A stretch of DNA of 60,714 nt from Palsa-744 sp036498265 (lineage in GTDB: Bacteria > Actinomycetota > Thermoleophilia > Solirubrobacterales > Solirubrobacteraceae). The notes under the pieces were generated by a model. That model worked only from the letters and a program-made list of their open reading frames with translations. It searched no databases and was not told the origin of the DNA. This document shows positions 42,309 to 50,365 of this stretch, one piece after another; position 1 is the stretch's first letter; each line of letters starts with the position of its first letter. The position numbers were made by a program, and so were the translations under genes. The stretch lies in assembly GCA_036498265.1 (NCBI GenBank), contig DASYFT010000039.1:1-60714 (forward strand), in the 5' to 3' direction.

Positions 42309-43589
42309 TCAGGCGGACTCCTCCCGCAGCGAGCCGTCGTCGGAGTCTTCAGGTGCCGCTTCGGTGACGAGCGTCGGCGTCAACCCCTTCTCGACGGTCT
42401 CCTTGGTGACGACGCACTTCTTGACGTCTCGGCGGGAGGGCAGCTCGAACTGGACCTCGAGCAGGATCTCCTCGATGATCGAGCGCAGGCCCCTGGCGCC
42501 GGTTTCGCGGGCGAGGCCCTTCTCGGCGACGGCCGTCAGTGAGTCCTCTGAGAACACCAGCTCGATGCCGTCGAAGGCGAAGAAGCGCTGGAACTGCTTG
42601 ACGAGCGCGTTGCGAGGCTCGACCAGGATCGAGACGAGATCCTCGCGGGTCAGCTGGTGCACGGCCGACATCACGGGGAGGCGGCCTATGAACTCGGGGA
42701 TCAGGCCGTACTCTATCAGGTCCTCGGGCAGGCAGTGCTCGAAGACCTCGCCGGGATCCCTTTCGGCCTTCGCTTCGATCGCGGCGGCGAAGCCGACACC
42801 TTTGTGGCCGATCCGCCGCTCGATCACCTTGTCGAGGTTGGCGAACGCGCCGCCGCAGATGAACAGGACGTTGGTGGTGTCGATCGTCAGGAACTCCTGG
42901 TGCGGATGCTTGCGGCCGCCCTGTGGCGGCACCGAGGCCTGGGTTCCCTCGAGGATCTTCAGCAGCGCCTGCTGGACCCCCTCGCCCGAGACGTCGCGGG
43001 TGATCGACGGGTTATCCGCCTTGCGGGCGATCTTGTCGACCTCGTCGATGTAGATGATCCCGGTCTCGGCCTTCTTGACGTCGTAGTCGGCGGCCTGGAT
43101 GAGCTTGAGCAGGATGTTCTCGACGTCCTCCCCGACGTAGCCCGCCTCCGTCAGGGCGGTCGCGTCGGCGATCGCGAACGGCACGTTGAGGATCCGCGCG
43201 AGCGTCTGCGCGAGCAGCGTCTTGCCGCAGCCGGTGGGGCCGAGCAACAGGATGTTGGACTTCTGCAGCTCGATGTCCGAGTCGCCGGACATCATCATCT
43301 GGACCCTCTTGTAGTGGTTGTAGACGGCGACCGAGAGCGTGCGCTTGGAGGGGTCCTGGCCGACGACGTACTCGTCGAGCACCTCGTAGATTTCGCGCGG
43401 CTTGGGCAGGTTCTCGATGTCGAACGCCGGCGGAGCCGAGAGCTCCTCGTCGATGATCTCGTTGCAGAGGTCGATGCACTCGTCGCAGATGTAGACGCCG
43501 GGTCCGGCGATCAGCTTCTTGACCTGCCGCTGGGACTTGCCGCAGAAGCTGCAGAGCAGTTGCTCGTTGGAATCCGTCGGTCTTGCCAT
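42309..43589 (-). CDS. clpX: ATP-dependent Clp protease ATP-binding subunit ClpX
   Basis: A 426-residue AAA+ unfoldase. The N-terminal C4 zinc finger is visible (CSFCGKS; ICDECIDLC). Walker A is GPTGCGKTLLAQT, Walker B IIYIDEVDKIA, and the pore loop is in TEAGYVGEDVE. It recognises tagged substrates and feeds ClpP, encoded directly upstream. The last ~15 residues are a Glu/Asp/Ser-rich tail. Confidence 0.97.
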   Translation of the reverse strand: MARPTDSNEQLLCSFCGKSQRQVKKLIAGPGVYICDECIDLCNEIIDEELSAPPAFDIENLPKPREIYEVLDEYVVGQDPSKRTLSVAVYNHYKRVQMMMSGDSDIELQKSNILLLGPTGCGKTLLAQTLARILNVPFAIADATALTEAGYVGEDVENILLKLIQAADYDVKKAETGIIYIDEVDKIARKADNPSITRDVSGEGVQQALLKILEGTQASVPPQGGRKHPHQEFLTIDTTNVLFICGGAFANLDKVIERRIGHKGVGFAAAIEAKAERDPGEVFEHCLPEDLIEYGLIPEFIGRLPVMSAVHQLTREDLVSILVEPRNALVKQFQRFFAFDGIELVFSEDSLTAVAEKGLARETGARGLRSIIEEILLEVQFELPSRRDVKKCVVTKETVEKGLTPTLVTEAAPEDSDDGSLREESA

Positions 43590-43633
43590 TTCCCTCGCTC
43601 TCCCCGAGTCAGGGCTTGCAGGTGCTCGCGGAG

Positions 43634-44218
43634 CTAGTGCTCCGAGATCACACGATCGATGATGCCGTACTCCTTGGCCTCCTCGGAGCTCATGAAGTAG
43701 TCGCGCTCCGTGTCCTGGCGCACCTTCTCGAGGTCCCGGTGGGTGTGCTTGGCGATGATCTCGTCCAGCCGCCGGCGTACGTCGATGATCTCTTTGGCGT
43801 GGATCTCGATGTCCGTAGCCTGCCCCTGGAAGCTGGAGGAGACCTGGTGGATCAGGATCTTCGCGTTGGGCAGTGCCATGCGCTTGCCCTCGGCGCCGCC
43901 GGCCAGGAGCAGCGCGCCCATCGACATCGCTATGCCCACGCAGATGGTCTGCACGTCGGGCTTGATGAACTGCATCGTGTCGTAGATGGCGAGGCCCGCG
44001 TAGACCGAGCCACCCGGCGAGTTGATGTAGATCGAGATGTCCTTCTCGGGGTCCTCGGACTCGAGGTGCAGAAGCTGCGCGACGATCAGGTTCGCGATCT
44101 GGTCGTCGATGGGCGTGCCGAGGAAGATGATCCGCTCGTTGAGAAGGCGGCTGTAGATGTCGAACGCTCGCTCACCACGCGAGGTCTGCTCGACGACCAT
44201 TGGGACAAGTGGGCTCAT
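43634..44218 (-). CDS. clpP: ATP-dependent Clp protease proteolytic subunit
   Basis: A 194-residue serine protease. The catalytic Ser is in GIAMSMGALLLAGG and His in AKILIHQVSS; INSPGGSVYAGLAIYDT is the family core. It starts at ATG 44218 (MSPLVPMVVEQTSRGERA); the propeptide may be short. The upstream open frame belongs to tig in another phase. Only one clpP copy is seen here, although actinobacteria often carry two or more. Confidence 0.97.
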   Translation of the reverse strand: MSPLVPMVVEQTSRGERAFDIYSRLLNERIIFLGTPIDDQIANLIVAQLLHLESEDPEKDISIYINSPGGSVYAGLAIYDTMQFIKPDVQTICVGIAMSMGALLLAGGAEGKRMALPNAKILIHQVSSSFQGQATDIEIHAKEIIDVRRRLDEIIAKHTHRDLEKVRQDTERDYFMSSEEAKEYGIIDRVISEH

Positions 44219-44262
44219 GGTCCTCGCTTTGTTTCGCTTCGCCGTTCGGATTCCTCTAGAGG

Positions 44263-45720
44263 CTAGCTTGCCGCGCCGGGGTCGGTCGGGGTCCACAGCC
44301 GCCCCGCCGCGGATGCCTCCTCGGCCTGGGCCGGCACCTTCTCGGGGGTCCACAGCCGCTCCCGTGCCTGCGCCTGTGCGACCGGGATCGGGCGGGCGGC
44401 CGCGGCGATCAGGTCGATGGCCTTGCGCGCCGTGAGGTCCTCGCGGACCTCGTCGAGACGCCCTGCCTCGCGCAGGTCCGCGAGCAGCTTCCCCGGCTCG
44501 ATCTCCTCGCGCTCTGCGCTCGGCTCGAGCGCCTGCAGGAGCTCGTCGTCGCCGGCGGTGATCCCCTCTGCCTGGACCACTGCGGTGATGACCGCCTCGC
44601 GGCGCAGGGCCAGCTCGGCGTCGGGCTCCATCTCGGAGAGGATCTCCGGCTCGTCGCGGCCGATGATCTGCAGGTACGCCTCGCGGGAGATACCGCGATG
44701 GGCGAGCGAGTGCAGCATCCGCTCCCACATCTCGCGCGCCCTGGCGCTCACGAGCTCGGGCGTCACGTTGATGCTCGCCTGCGCCACGGCGGCATCGAGA
44801 GCCGCCTGGCGGAACTCGCTCTCGATCCGGCTCTCCTCGACCTCGAGCAGCCGGCCGTGGATGTCCTCGCGCAGCTCCTCCACGTCGTCGAAGCCGGCGT
44901 CGATCGCGAAGTCGTCGTCGACGTCGGGAAGCTCCTTTCGCTTGACCTCCTTGACGGTGAGCTCGAACGACGCATCGCGCCCGGCGAGCTCCTCGTTGCC
45001 GTAGTCGGCCGGGAACGTGAGCAGTGCGGTGCGCGTCTCGCCGGCGCTCGCGCCGATGAGCGCCTCCTCGAACCCGGGTATCAGGTTGCCGCCCCCCAGC
45101 TCGACCAGCTGGTCGCGACCCTCGCCGCCTGCGAAGGGGACCCACTGCTGGCCACGTCCGGAAGGGTCGCCGGCTGCGAGCGAGCCGACGTAGTCGACGA
45201 CGACGAAGTCTCCCTCGGCGGCCGGGCGCTCCGCGGTCTCCAGACGCGCCAGCCGCTCGCGCATCGCCTCGATCTCCTGCTGGACCTGATCCTCGCCGAC
45301 CTCGGGCTCGCGGCGCGGGACCTCCAGGCCACGGTACTCCCCGAGCTGCGCCTTCGGGAGGACGCCGATCTCGATGGAGAACTCGAGCGCCTCGCCCTGC
45401 GGAGGAAGCTCGCCGAGGTCGAGCTGCGGATCGCCGACGGGCACGATGCCCGACGTCTCTATGGCCGCCGAGTACCAGCTCGAGAGCGTGTCCCGTACAG
45501 CTTCCTCGAGGACCACCTCGCGCCCGATGCGCTGGATGACGAGCGGCGCGGGCACCTTGCCGCGGCGGAAGCCGGGCAGCTTCAGCTCGCGGCCGAGCTG
45601 GCGCGCCTTCTGTGCGAGCCGGCCCTCGAGCTCGCCCGGCGGCACCTCGACCTGCAGGCGCACGCGCGAGTCCCCGAGCTCGGTCACGGTGGTCCTTACG
45701 GCGGCTGGCACCTTCGCCAC
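44263..45720 (-). CDS. tig: Trigger factor
   Basis: A 485-residue ribosome-associated chaperone. The ribosome-binding tail is FRRGKVPAPLVIQRIGREVV. The FKBP-type PPIase domain (about 165-245) contains GDFVVVDYVGSL and PGFEEALIGASAGE. The C-terminal chaperone arms follow. The last ~35 residues repeat RLWTP twice (ERLWTPEKVP, GRLWTPTDPG), an unusual tail. The GTG start precedes clpP and clpX on the same strand, a conserved trio. Confidence 0.95.
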   Translation of the reverse strand: MAKVPAAVRTTVTELGDSRVRLQVEVPPGELEGRLAQKARQLGRELKLPGFRRGKVPAPLVIQRIGREVVLEEAVRDTLSSWYSAAIETSGIVPVGDPQLDLGELPPQGEALEFSIEIGVLPKAQLGEYRGLEVPRREPEVGEDQVQQEIEAMRERLARLETAERPAAEGDFVVVDYVGSLAAGDPSGRGQQWVPFAGGEGRDQLVELGGGNLIPGFEEALIGASAGETRTALLTFPADYGNEELAGRDASFELTVKEVKRKELPDVDDDFAIDAGFDDVEELREDIHGRLLEVEESRIESEFRQAALDAAVAQASINVTPELVSARAREMWERMLHSLAHRGISREAYLQIIGRDEPEILSEMEPDAELALRREAVITAVVQAEGITAGDDELLQALEPSAEREEIEPGKLLADLREAGRLDEVREDLTARKAIDLIAAAARPIPVAQAQARERLWTPEKVPAQAEEASAAGRLWTPTDPGAAS

Positions 45721-45736
45721 GATACCGTGCCGCTCG

Positions 45737-45889
45737 ATGTCGGCCAGATGGGATCGGGATCGCGTCCGCCGCGCCGAGGCATGGTTGCGGACCGGCCCCG
45801 TGGGGCATCTTCTCGGCGGGGCTCTGGACCTCGGGGGGGCGCTCGCCCGCTACGCGGTCGCACGCGCGCGCGGGCGGATCGCTCGCTGA
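45737..45889 (+). CDS. Small basic protein (50 residues), divergent from tig
   Basis: The frame reads MSARWDRDRVRRAEAWLRTG, then a short amphipathic/hydrophobic stretch (HLLGGALDLGGALARYAVAR) and a basic end. TACCGT lies 8 nt before the ATG, the spacing seen at other leaderless genes here. It occupies most of the 197-bp tig-usp gap. With no homology evidence it remains a prediction. Confidence 0.45.
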   Translation: MSARWDRDRVRRAEAWLRTGPVGHLLGGALDLGGALARYAVARARGRIAR

Positions 45890-45917
45890 GCGCCGCCCGC
45901 GCAGCCGTGTTCGGTGA

Positions 45918-46613
45918 CTAGGCGACCCCGGCGGTCGCCGCGGCGCGGCCGAAGGGCACCACGACGCCACGCGGCACGACCAGCACGGGTGCGGTGGCGA
46001 TCTCGATCAGGTGTTCGGCCGATGCGCTGAGCGAGACGCGGCCGGGCTGGGCCTCGGGCCGGGAGTCGATCACGAGCAGGTCGGTCTCGTCGTCCACCAC
46101 GGGAACGATCGTCGCATGAAGAGCCGAGGCGAGCGCTTCGGCCGTCTGGCGGGCGCCGCCCTCACCGTCGCCGACCGCGACGACGCGACGGACGACCGGC
46201 TCCCGCTCGGCCAGGTCGACGGGCGCGATCGCGATCGCGGTCCTGCCCCCTTCGAGCAGGCGCGCCGCCGAGTTGCCGATCGAGACGTGGCCCCGGGCTG
46301 TGTGGGAGTCCGAGCAGAAGACGATCACGTCGGCGCCCAGGCGCTCGGCAAGCGCCGCGAGCCCCTCCGGCGTCGAGCGGTCGGTCACCACGTAGCGACC
46401 GGCCTGCGGGTCGCCCAGGATCTGGATGCCGCGCTCGAGCAGCTCCTGTGCCTCGGCTTCGGCGAGCGTCTCACGATCCCGGTCCAGCTCGTGGATGTGG
46501 CGGACGTACGCGAGCGACACCTCGCCGCCGGCAGCTGCGAGCAGCCGACCGAGTGCGATCGCGTCGTCCTCGTTGGCGGTCCCGTCGTAGGACACGATGA
46601 TCTTGGCTGGCAT
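45918..46613 (-). CDS. Universal stress protein, two USP-like halves
   Basis: A 231-residue protein from ATG 46613, which has an AGGAG ribosome site. The N-terminal half is a USP domain beginning AKIIVSYDGTANEDDA, with a nucleotide loop RGHVSIGNSAARLLEG near residue 110. The second half is shorter and degenerate (LVIDSRPEAQPGRVSLSASA, then TAPVLVVPRG). USPs bind ATP or act as dimer platforms in stress. The in-frame extension upstream of 46613 is judged non-coding. It is divergent from the LysR gene. Confidence 0.85.
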   Translation of the reverse strand: MPAKIIVSYDGTANEDDAIALGRLLAAAGGEVSLAYVRHIHELDRDRETLAEAEAQELLERGIQILGDPQAGRYVVTDRSTPEGLAALAERLGADVIVFCSDSHTARGHVSIGNSAARLLEGGRTAIAIAPVDLAEREPVVRRVVAVGDGEGGARQTAEALASALHATIVPVVDDETDLLVIDSRPEAQPGRVSLSASAEHLIEIATAPVLVVPRGVVVPFGRAAATAGVA

Positions 46614-46729
46614 TGCGTTGCTCCTGTCTGTGCGGCCCTGTGGCGCGCTCGAGGTTTCTCCTTGGATGGCTTTCCCCATCATGTTGCCCGCCTCCTGCCA
46701 TCAGTGCCAATGAATCTAATGATCCCTGC

Positions 46730-46745
46730 TATAAGTTCAACTTAT
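46730..46745 (+). promoter_or_regulatory. Leaderless promoter and palindromic operator of the LysR gene
   Basis: TATAAG (46730-46735) ends 8 nt before ATG 46744. The perfect palindrome ATAAGTT-C-AACTTAT (46731-46745) covers the -10 and reaches into the start codon, so a bound protein would block transcription and initiation. Its half-site lacks the usual LysR T-N11-A spacing, so the binder is uncertain. Confidence 0.5.
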
Positions 46746-47688
46746 GCTGAACGTGCCCCGCCTGCGGGTTCTGAGAGAGGTCGCCCACCGGGGCTCCTTC
46801 TCGGCCGCGGCCGAGGCGCTGTCCTACACGCAGTCGGCCGTCTCCCAGCAGATCGCGACGCTCGAGTCGGAAGCCGGGATGCCGCTCCTGGAGCGTCACC
46901 CTCGCGGGGTCAGCCTGACCGCGGCCGGCCAGACGCTCGTCGGCCACGCCGAGGGCATTCTCGCGCGGCTCGACGCGGCCGACTCGGCGCTCGCGGCTAT
47001 CGCGGGGCTGCGCGGCGGCCGGCTGCGGATGGCGTCCTTCCCGACGGCGGGGGCGACGCTGATGCCGCTCGCGATCGCCACCTTCCGCTCCTCCTACCCG
47101 GACGTCGAGCTGATGCTCGCCGAGGGCGAGCCCGAGGACATCGCGCCCCGGCTGCGCGCCGGCGAGCTCGATCTCGCGCTCCTGTTCGAGTTCGCCGGGG
47201 AGACGTTCCTCGAGCCCGATATGACGCGCCTGGAGCTGCTCGAGGACCCGATGTACCTCGCGATCCCGCGCGAGCACCGGCTGGCCCGGCGCGAGAACGT
47301 GCGGCTCGCCGACCTGGCCGCCGAGCCCTGGGTGCAGACCTCCCGCTCGAGCCCCTGCGCGCGTCACGTCGTGCGGAGCTGCCATGCGGCCGGCTTCGAG
47401 CCCAACGTGTCGTTCGAGAGCGACGACTACCAGACCGTTCAGGGGCTGGTCGCCGCGGGCGTGGGCGTCGCGCTGATCCCCGAGCTCGCGCTCTCGGTCG
47501 TGCGCGAGGACATCGTCGTCCGTGCCCTCTCCCCTGCGCCGCCGGTCCGTCAGGTGATCGCCGCGGCCCCGGCCGGAGCCCGGCTGGTGCCGGCTGCGAC
47601 GACGATGCTCGGCGTGCTGCGGAGCGCCGCCGAGCGCTTAAAGGGCCCGGGGCCCCCGGCTGTTCAGCCGGGAGCCCCGAGTTGCTAG
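46744..47688 (+). CDS. LysR family transcriptional regulator
   Basis: A 314-residue LTTR. The winged HTH spans residues 1-60 (LREVAHRGSFSAAAEALSYT; SAVSQQIATLE). An effector domain from about residue 90 has two periplasmic-binding-like lobes (GGRLRMASFPTAGATLMP; VAAGVGVALIPELAL). LTTRs usually control a divergent gene, here the universal stress protein. The final ~15 codons contain a strong inverted repeat that may serve as a terminator. Confidence 0.9.
   Translation: MLNVPRLRVLREVAHRGSFSAAAEALSYTQSAVSQQIATLESEAGMPLLERHPRGVSLTAAGQTLVGHAEGILARLDAADSALAAIAGLRGGRLRMASFPTAGATLMPLAIATFRSSYPDVELMLAEGEPEDIAPRLRAGELDLALLFEFAGETFLEPDMTRLELLEDPMYLAIPREHRLARRENVRLADLAAEPWVQTSRSSPCARHVVRSCHAAGFEPNVSFESDDYQTVQGLVAAGVGVALIPELALSVVREDIVVRALSPAPPVRQVIAAAPAGARLVPAATTMLGVLRSAAERLKGPGPPAVQPGAPSC
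47649..47678. terminator. Long hairpin between convergent genes, inside the lysR 3' end
   Basis: GGGGC-CCCCGGCTG and CAGCCGGG-AGCCCC form an imperfect 13-bp stem with a 2-nt loop. It lies over the last LysR codons and 32 bp from the stop of the SGNH gene on the other strand. There is no U tract. Confidence 0.45.
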
Positions 47689-47709
47689 TCCTGCTGGTAC
47701 TTCAGCGAC

Positions 47710-48837
47710 TCATTTGGCCGGGTTGGCGAGATACGCTTCGTTCACCAGTTTCCCGAGTGTCGCGTAGCCTACGTTGCTCGGGTGGATGTCGCCATCCTTG
47801 CCGAACGCGGGGCTTTCGGGGTTTTTACCGGGTCCGGTCTGCACGTTCGGGTTGCACATTTCCGTGTACTTGCAGATCGAGACCTGCTCCTGCGACAGTT
47901 TCGAGCCTTTGTTGAACGTCGGGAACGGGTTCGCGAACGTCACGTTCGGGAAGTTCGGCAGGATTTTTTCTTCTATCGCGTTGTTGAAGCCATTCTGAAG
48001 GGCGTCGCTGCCCGGGAGCAGGATCGCGTCCGGGTTGTAGAAGCCCATCAGGATGATCGGGCCGGTGTAGTGGCCCCCACCTGGTTCTTTGCTGTCGATC
48101 ACACCGAGGATGTCACCGATGTTTTTGAGGATGTGCGGGAACGTCACGTTGATCGCGGTGAACCCGATGCACTGCTGGACAGCGCCTTCCGGCGTCGCCC
48201 CGTATTTGCTTTTGCCTTCGTTGGTGAATTCTTCGGTGACTTCTTTTTCGCATTTGGCGATGGCTGCGAGCTCGTCGTTCGAACCGATGTTCAGCGTGAT
48301 CGCCTTGACCGGGTGAGCCGGTGCGCCTTCTTTGAGGATGCTCAGAGTGTCTTCGAGCTGTGACGTGCCGGCCAGCGAGTTGTGGAGCGGCAGGCCGCTG
48401 AGCTGGTGGTAGTCACACGCGTGATAGCTGCCTTCGTTTTTCGAGGGCCGCGGTTCGGTCGATTCTTTTCCACCGATCGCCGGGTTTTCACCGATCAGGC
48501 CGTTCGAGGTCTCACCGGGGCACGCCGAGTTGACGATGACGAGCCCTTTGCCAACCTCTTCTTTGCCGCCAAGGTATTTGGCGAACGAGTTGGCGACGCC
48601 ACCTTCGAAGTAGGAAGGTGACTCGTTGGGGTAGTTGACGTTGAACTTTTCCTGCTGGTAGCCGAAGGAGATCGAATCCCCAAGGCTCAGGTAGGTCGTC
48701 GCGGTCGGGTTTTCGGTCGCGTTCGCCGCCGCCGGTGCGAGCACCAGGCCGGTGAGCGCGAGCGCAACCGCGACACAACTTCCGATTAGCCGTCCGCGAC
48801 CGCGGATCGGCGATGCGTCGCCATTCATGGCTGACAT
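47710..48837 (-). CDS. Secreted SGNH/GDSL hydrolase
   Basis: A 375-residue exported protein. The signal peptide has the hydrophobic core GSCVAVALALTGLVLA followed by PAAANA, with cleavage near ATEN. SGNH blocks are seen: SLGDSISFGY (Ser), NIGSND (Asn) and DIHPSNVGY (Asp/His). The family includes lipases and esterases acting outside the cell. The coding sequence uses many AAA, TTT, GTT and GAA codons and is Lys-, Asn- and Glu-rich, clearly lower in GC than its neighbours. ATG 48837 is favoured over 48843 because AGGAGG is then 6 nt away. A consensus promoter precedes it. Confidence 0.85.
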   Translation of the reverse strand: MSAMNGDASPIRGRGRLIGSCVAVALALTGLVLAPAAANATENPTATTYLSLGDSISFGYQQEKFNVNYPNESPSYFEGGVANSFAKYLGGKEEVGKGLVIVNSACPGETSNGLIGENPAIGGKESTEPRPSKNEGSYHACDYHQLSGLPLHNSLAGTSQLEDTLSILKEGAPAHPVKAITLNIGSNDELAAIAKCEKEVTEEFTNEGKSKYGATPEGAVQQCIGFTAINVTFPHILKNIGDILGVIDSKEPGGGHYTGPIILMGFYNPDAILLPGSDALQNGFNNAIEEKILPNFPNVTFANPFPTFNKGSKLSQEQVSICKYTEMCNPNVQTGPGKNPESPAFGKDGDIHPSNVGYATLGKLVNEAYLANPAK

Positions 48838-48845
48838 GTACATCC

Positions 48846-48932
48846 TCCTCGTACTTGCGGGACATGCCCGCAGGCACAGCCCCCTCTATGGAATCCCTCT
48901 ATGGAGTTCCCCACGCATCAGCATGGGGAGGT
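48846..48932 (-). promoter_or_regulatory. Repeat- and hairpin-rich leader of the SGNH hydrolase gene
   Basis: Next to the ribosome site is a perfect stem TGCGGG-CATGT-CCCGCA (minus strand, about 48855-48871). Two copies of CCCTCTATGGA (48882-48892 and 48895-48905) are 13 bp apart. CCCCACGC/GCATGGGG (48910-48929) forms a stem with one mismatch. Together they suggest a structured 5' leader; its role is unknown. Confidence 0.45.
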
Positions 48933-48937
48933 TGAGG

Positions 48938-48966
48938 AGCATAACCGCGGTGGTTACTCGTGTCAA
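48938..48966 (-). promoter_or_regulatory. Consensus sigma-70-type promoter for the SGNH hydrolase gene
   Basis: On the minus strand TTGACA (48966-48961) and TATGCT (48943-48938) are separated by exactly 17 bp. This is the best -35/-10 pair noticed in the window and would give a leader of about 90 nt. Confidence 0.75.
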
Positions 48967-49132
48967 GCGGGGTTTCCGAGCCACGCTCGGCGCCCTGATG
49001 TGCTGCTGCGGGAGACATGGGCCGTGGAATGTGCGCGGTTGCGGGGGAAGTGCACCGTGGACCGGTCCCTTCGCCGTCCGGAGCTGATGTCACGCTTGCA
49101 GATCCGAGTCATCCGAGAAGGGGTCGTGCCGA

Positions 49133-50365
49133 ATGAACCTGATTGGCCTGTTGTTGCTGGTGGTGGGCGTCCTCCTCGGAGCGGCCGTCGCCGTCGCGCT
49201 GCGCCCGGGCCGCCAGCGCATGCGCGACGAGCTGAAGTCGATCTCGCTCGACGTCCTGCGCCAGACAGGCGACTCGCTCGCCCAGCGCGTGGCGGATGCG
49301 CGGCGCGCCGAGGAGGAGCGCGCAGCCGGCGAGATGGCCAGGCGCTCGGAGGAGATCAAGGGCCTGGTCGGGCCCGTCCAGGAGAAGCTCGGCAGGATGG
49401 AGAGCGAGATCGGCCGCCTCGAGCGCGAGCGCCGGGAGGCCCAGGGCCAGCTCGCGCAGATGCTGCGCCAGCTCGGCGAGGGAGTGGGCACCCTGCGGCA
49501 GGAGACCGGCAACCTCGTGTCGGCGCTCAAGCGGCCCTCCACCCGTGGATCGTGGGGCGAGATCCAGCTGCGCAACGTCGTCGAGATGGCGGGAATGGTG
49601 TCTCACTGCGACTTCGTCGAGCAGCGCACGATCCAGACCGGCGACGGGACGCTCCGGCCTGACATGCTCGTTCGGCTGCCCGGCGGCAAGCTGGTGGTCG
49701 TCGACTCGAAGGTACCCCTCGACGCCTACCTCTCGGCGCTCGAGGCGGGCGAGGAGGAGGATCGCGAGCTGCACATCGCCCGCCACGCCCGCCAGACGCG
49801 GGAGCACATCGCGAAACTGGCGTCCAAGGGCTACCAGCGGCAGTTCGACTCGACACCCGAGTTCGTCGTGATGTTCGTGCCCTCGGACGGGATCTACCAG
49901 GCAGCCCTGGCGCAGGACCCGGCGCTGATCGAGTACGGCGTCCAGCAGCAGGTGCTGATGGCCACGCCGACGACCCTGATCGGGCTTCTGTGGGCGGTCC
50001 ACTACGGCTGGCGCCAGGAGCTGATCGCCCAGTCGGCGCGGGAGATCGCCGAGTCGGCACGGGAGCTGCACCGCCGGCTTGGCCGCTTCGCGGAGCCGCT
50101 CGCGAAGGTGGGGCGCCAGCTCGATTCGGCGGTGGGCGCCTACAACGAGGCGGTCGGCTCCTTCGACCACCGGGTGATCCCGCAGGTGCGCCGCATAGAG
50201 CAGGCGGGTGCGGCCTCGGACAGGGAGGTGCTGGCCCCCGCGGCCGTCGAGATCACCGCGCGGACGATCACCGCGCGGCGGGCCTCCTCGCCGCCGGCGC
50301 CCGCAGCCGACGCCGCCGCGGAGCCGGACGACGCCGGCGTGCAGCGCTTGTCAGCCGGCGCCTGA
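49133..50365 (+). CDS. rmuC: RmuC family DNA recombination protein
   Basis: A 410-residue protein. A membrane anchor at residues 3-24 is followed by a long coiled coil (about 30-125). The RmuC nuclease-like domain contains RGSWGEIQLRNVVEMAGM, LRPDMLVRLPGGKLVVVDSK and EFVVMFVPSDGIYQAAL. RmuC limits inversion and illegitimate recombination; its exact chemistry is unsettled. The Pro/Ala-rich tail overlaps the convergent membrane-protein gene by 98 bp. Confidence 0.9.
   Translation: MNLIGLLLLVVGVLLGAAVAVALRPGRQRMRDELKSISLDVLRQTGDSLAQRVADARRAEEERAAGEMARRSEEIKGLVGPVQEKLGRMESEIGRLERERREAQGQLAQMLRQLGEGVGTLRQETGNLVSALKRPSTRGSWGEIQLRNVVEMAGMVSHCDFVEQRTIQTGDGTLRPDMLVRLPGGKLVVVDSKVPLDAYLSALEAGEEEDRELHIARHARQTREHIAKLASKGYQRQFDSTPEFVVMFVPSDGIYQAALAQDPALIEYGVQQQVLMATPTTLIGLLWAVHYGWRQELIAQSAREIAESARELHRRLGRFAEPLAKVGRQLDSAVGAYNEAVGSFDHRVIPQVRRIEQAGAASDREVLAPAAVEITARTITARRASSPPAPAADAAAEPDDAGVQRLSAGA

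Noticed and set aside
44219..45970. Upstream extension of the clpP frame
   Set aside because: It lies inside tig in another phase and is Arg/Gly/Ala noise; ClpP homologues begin near ATG 44218.
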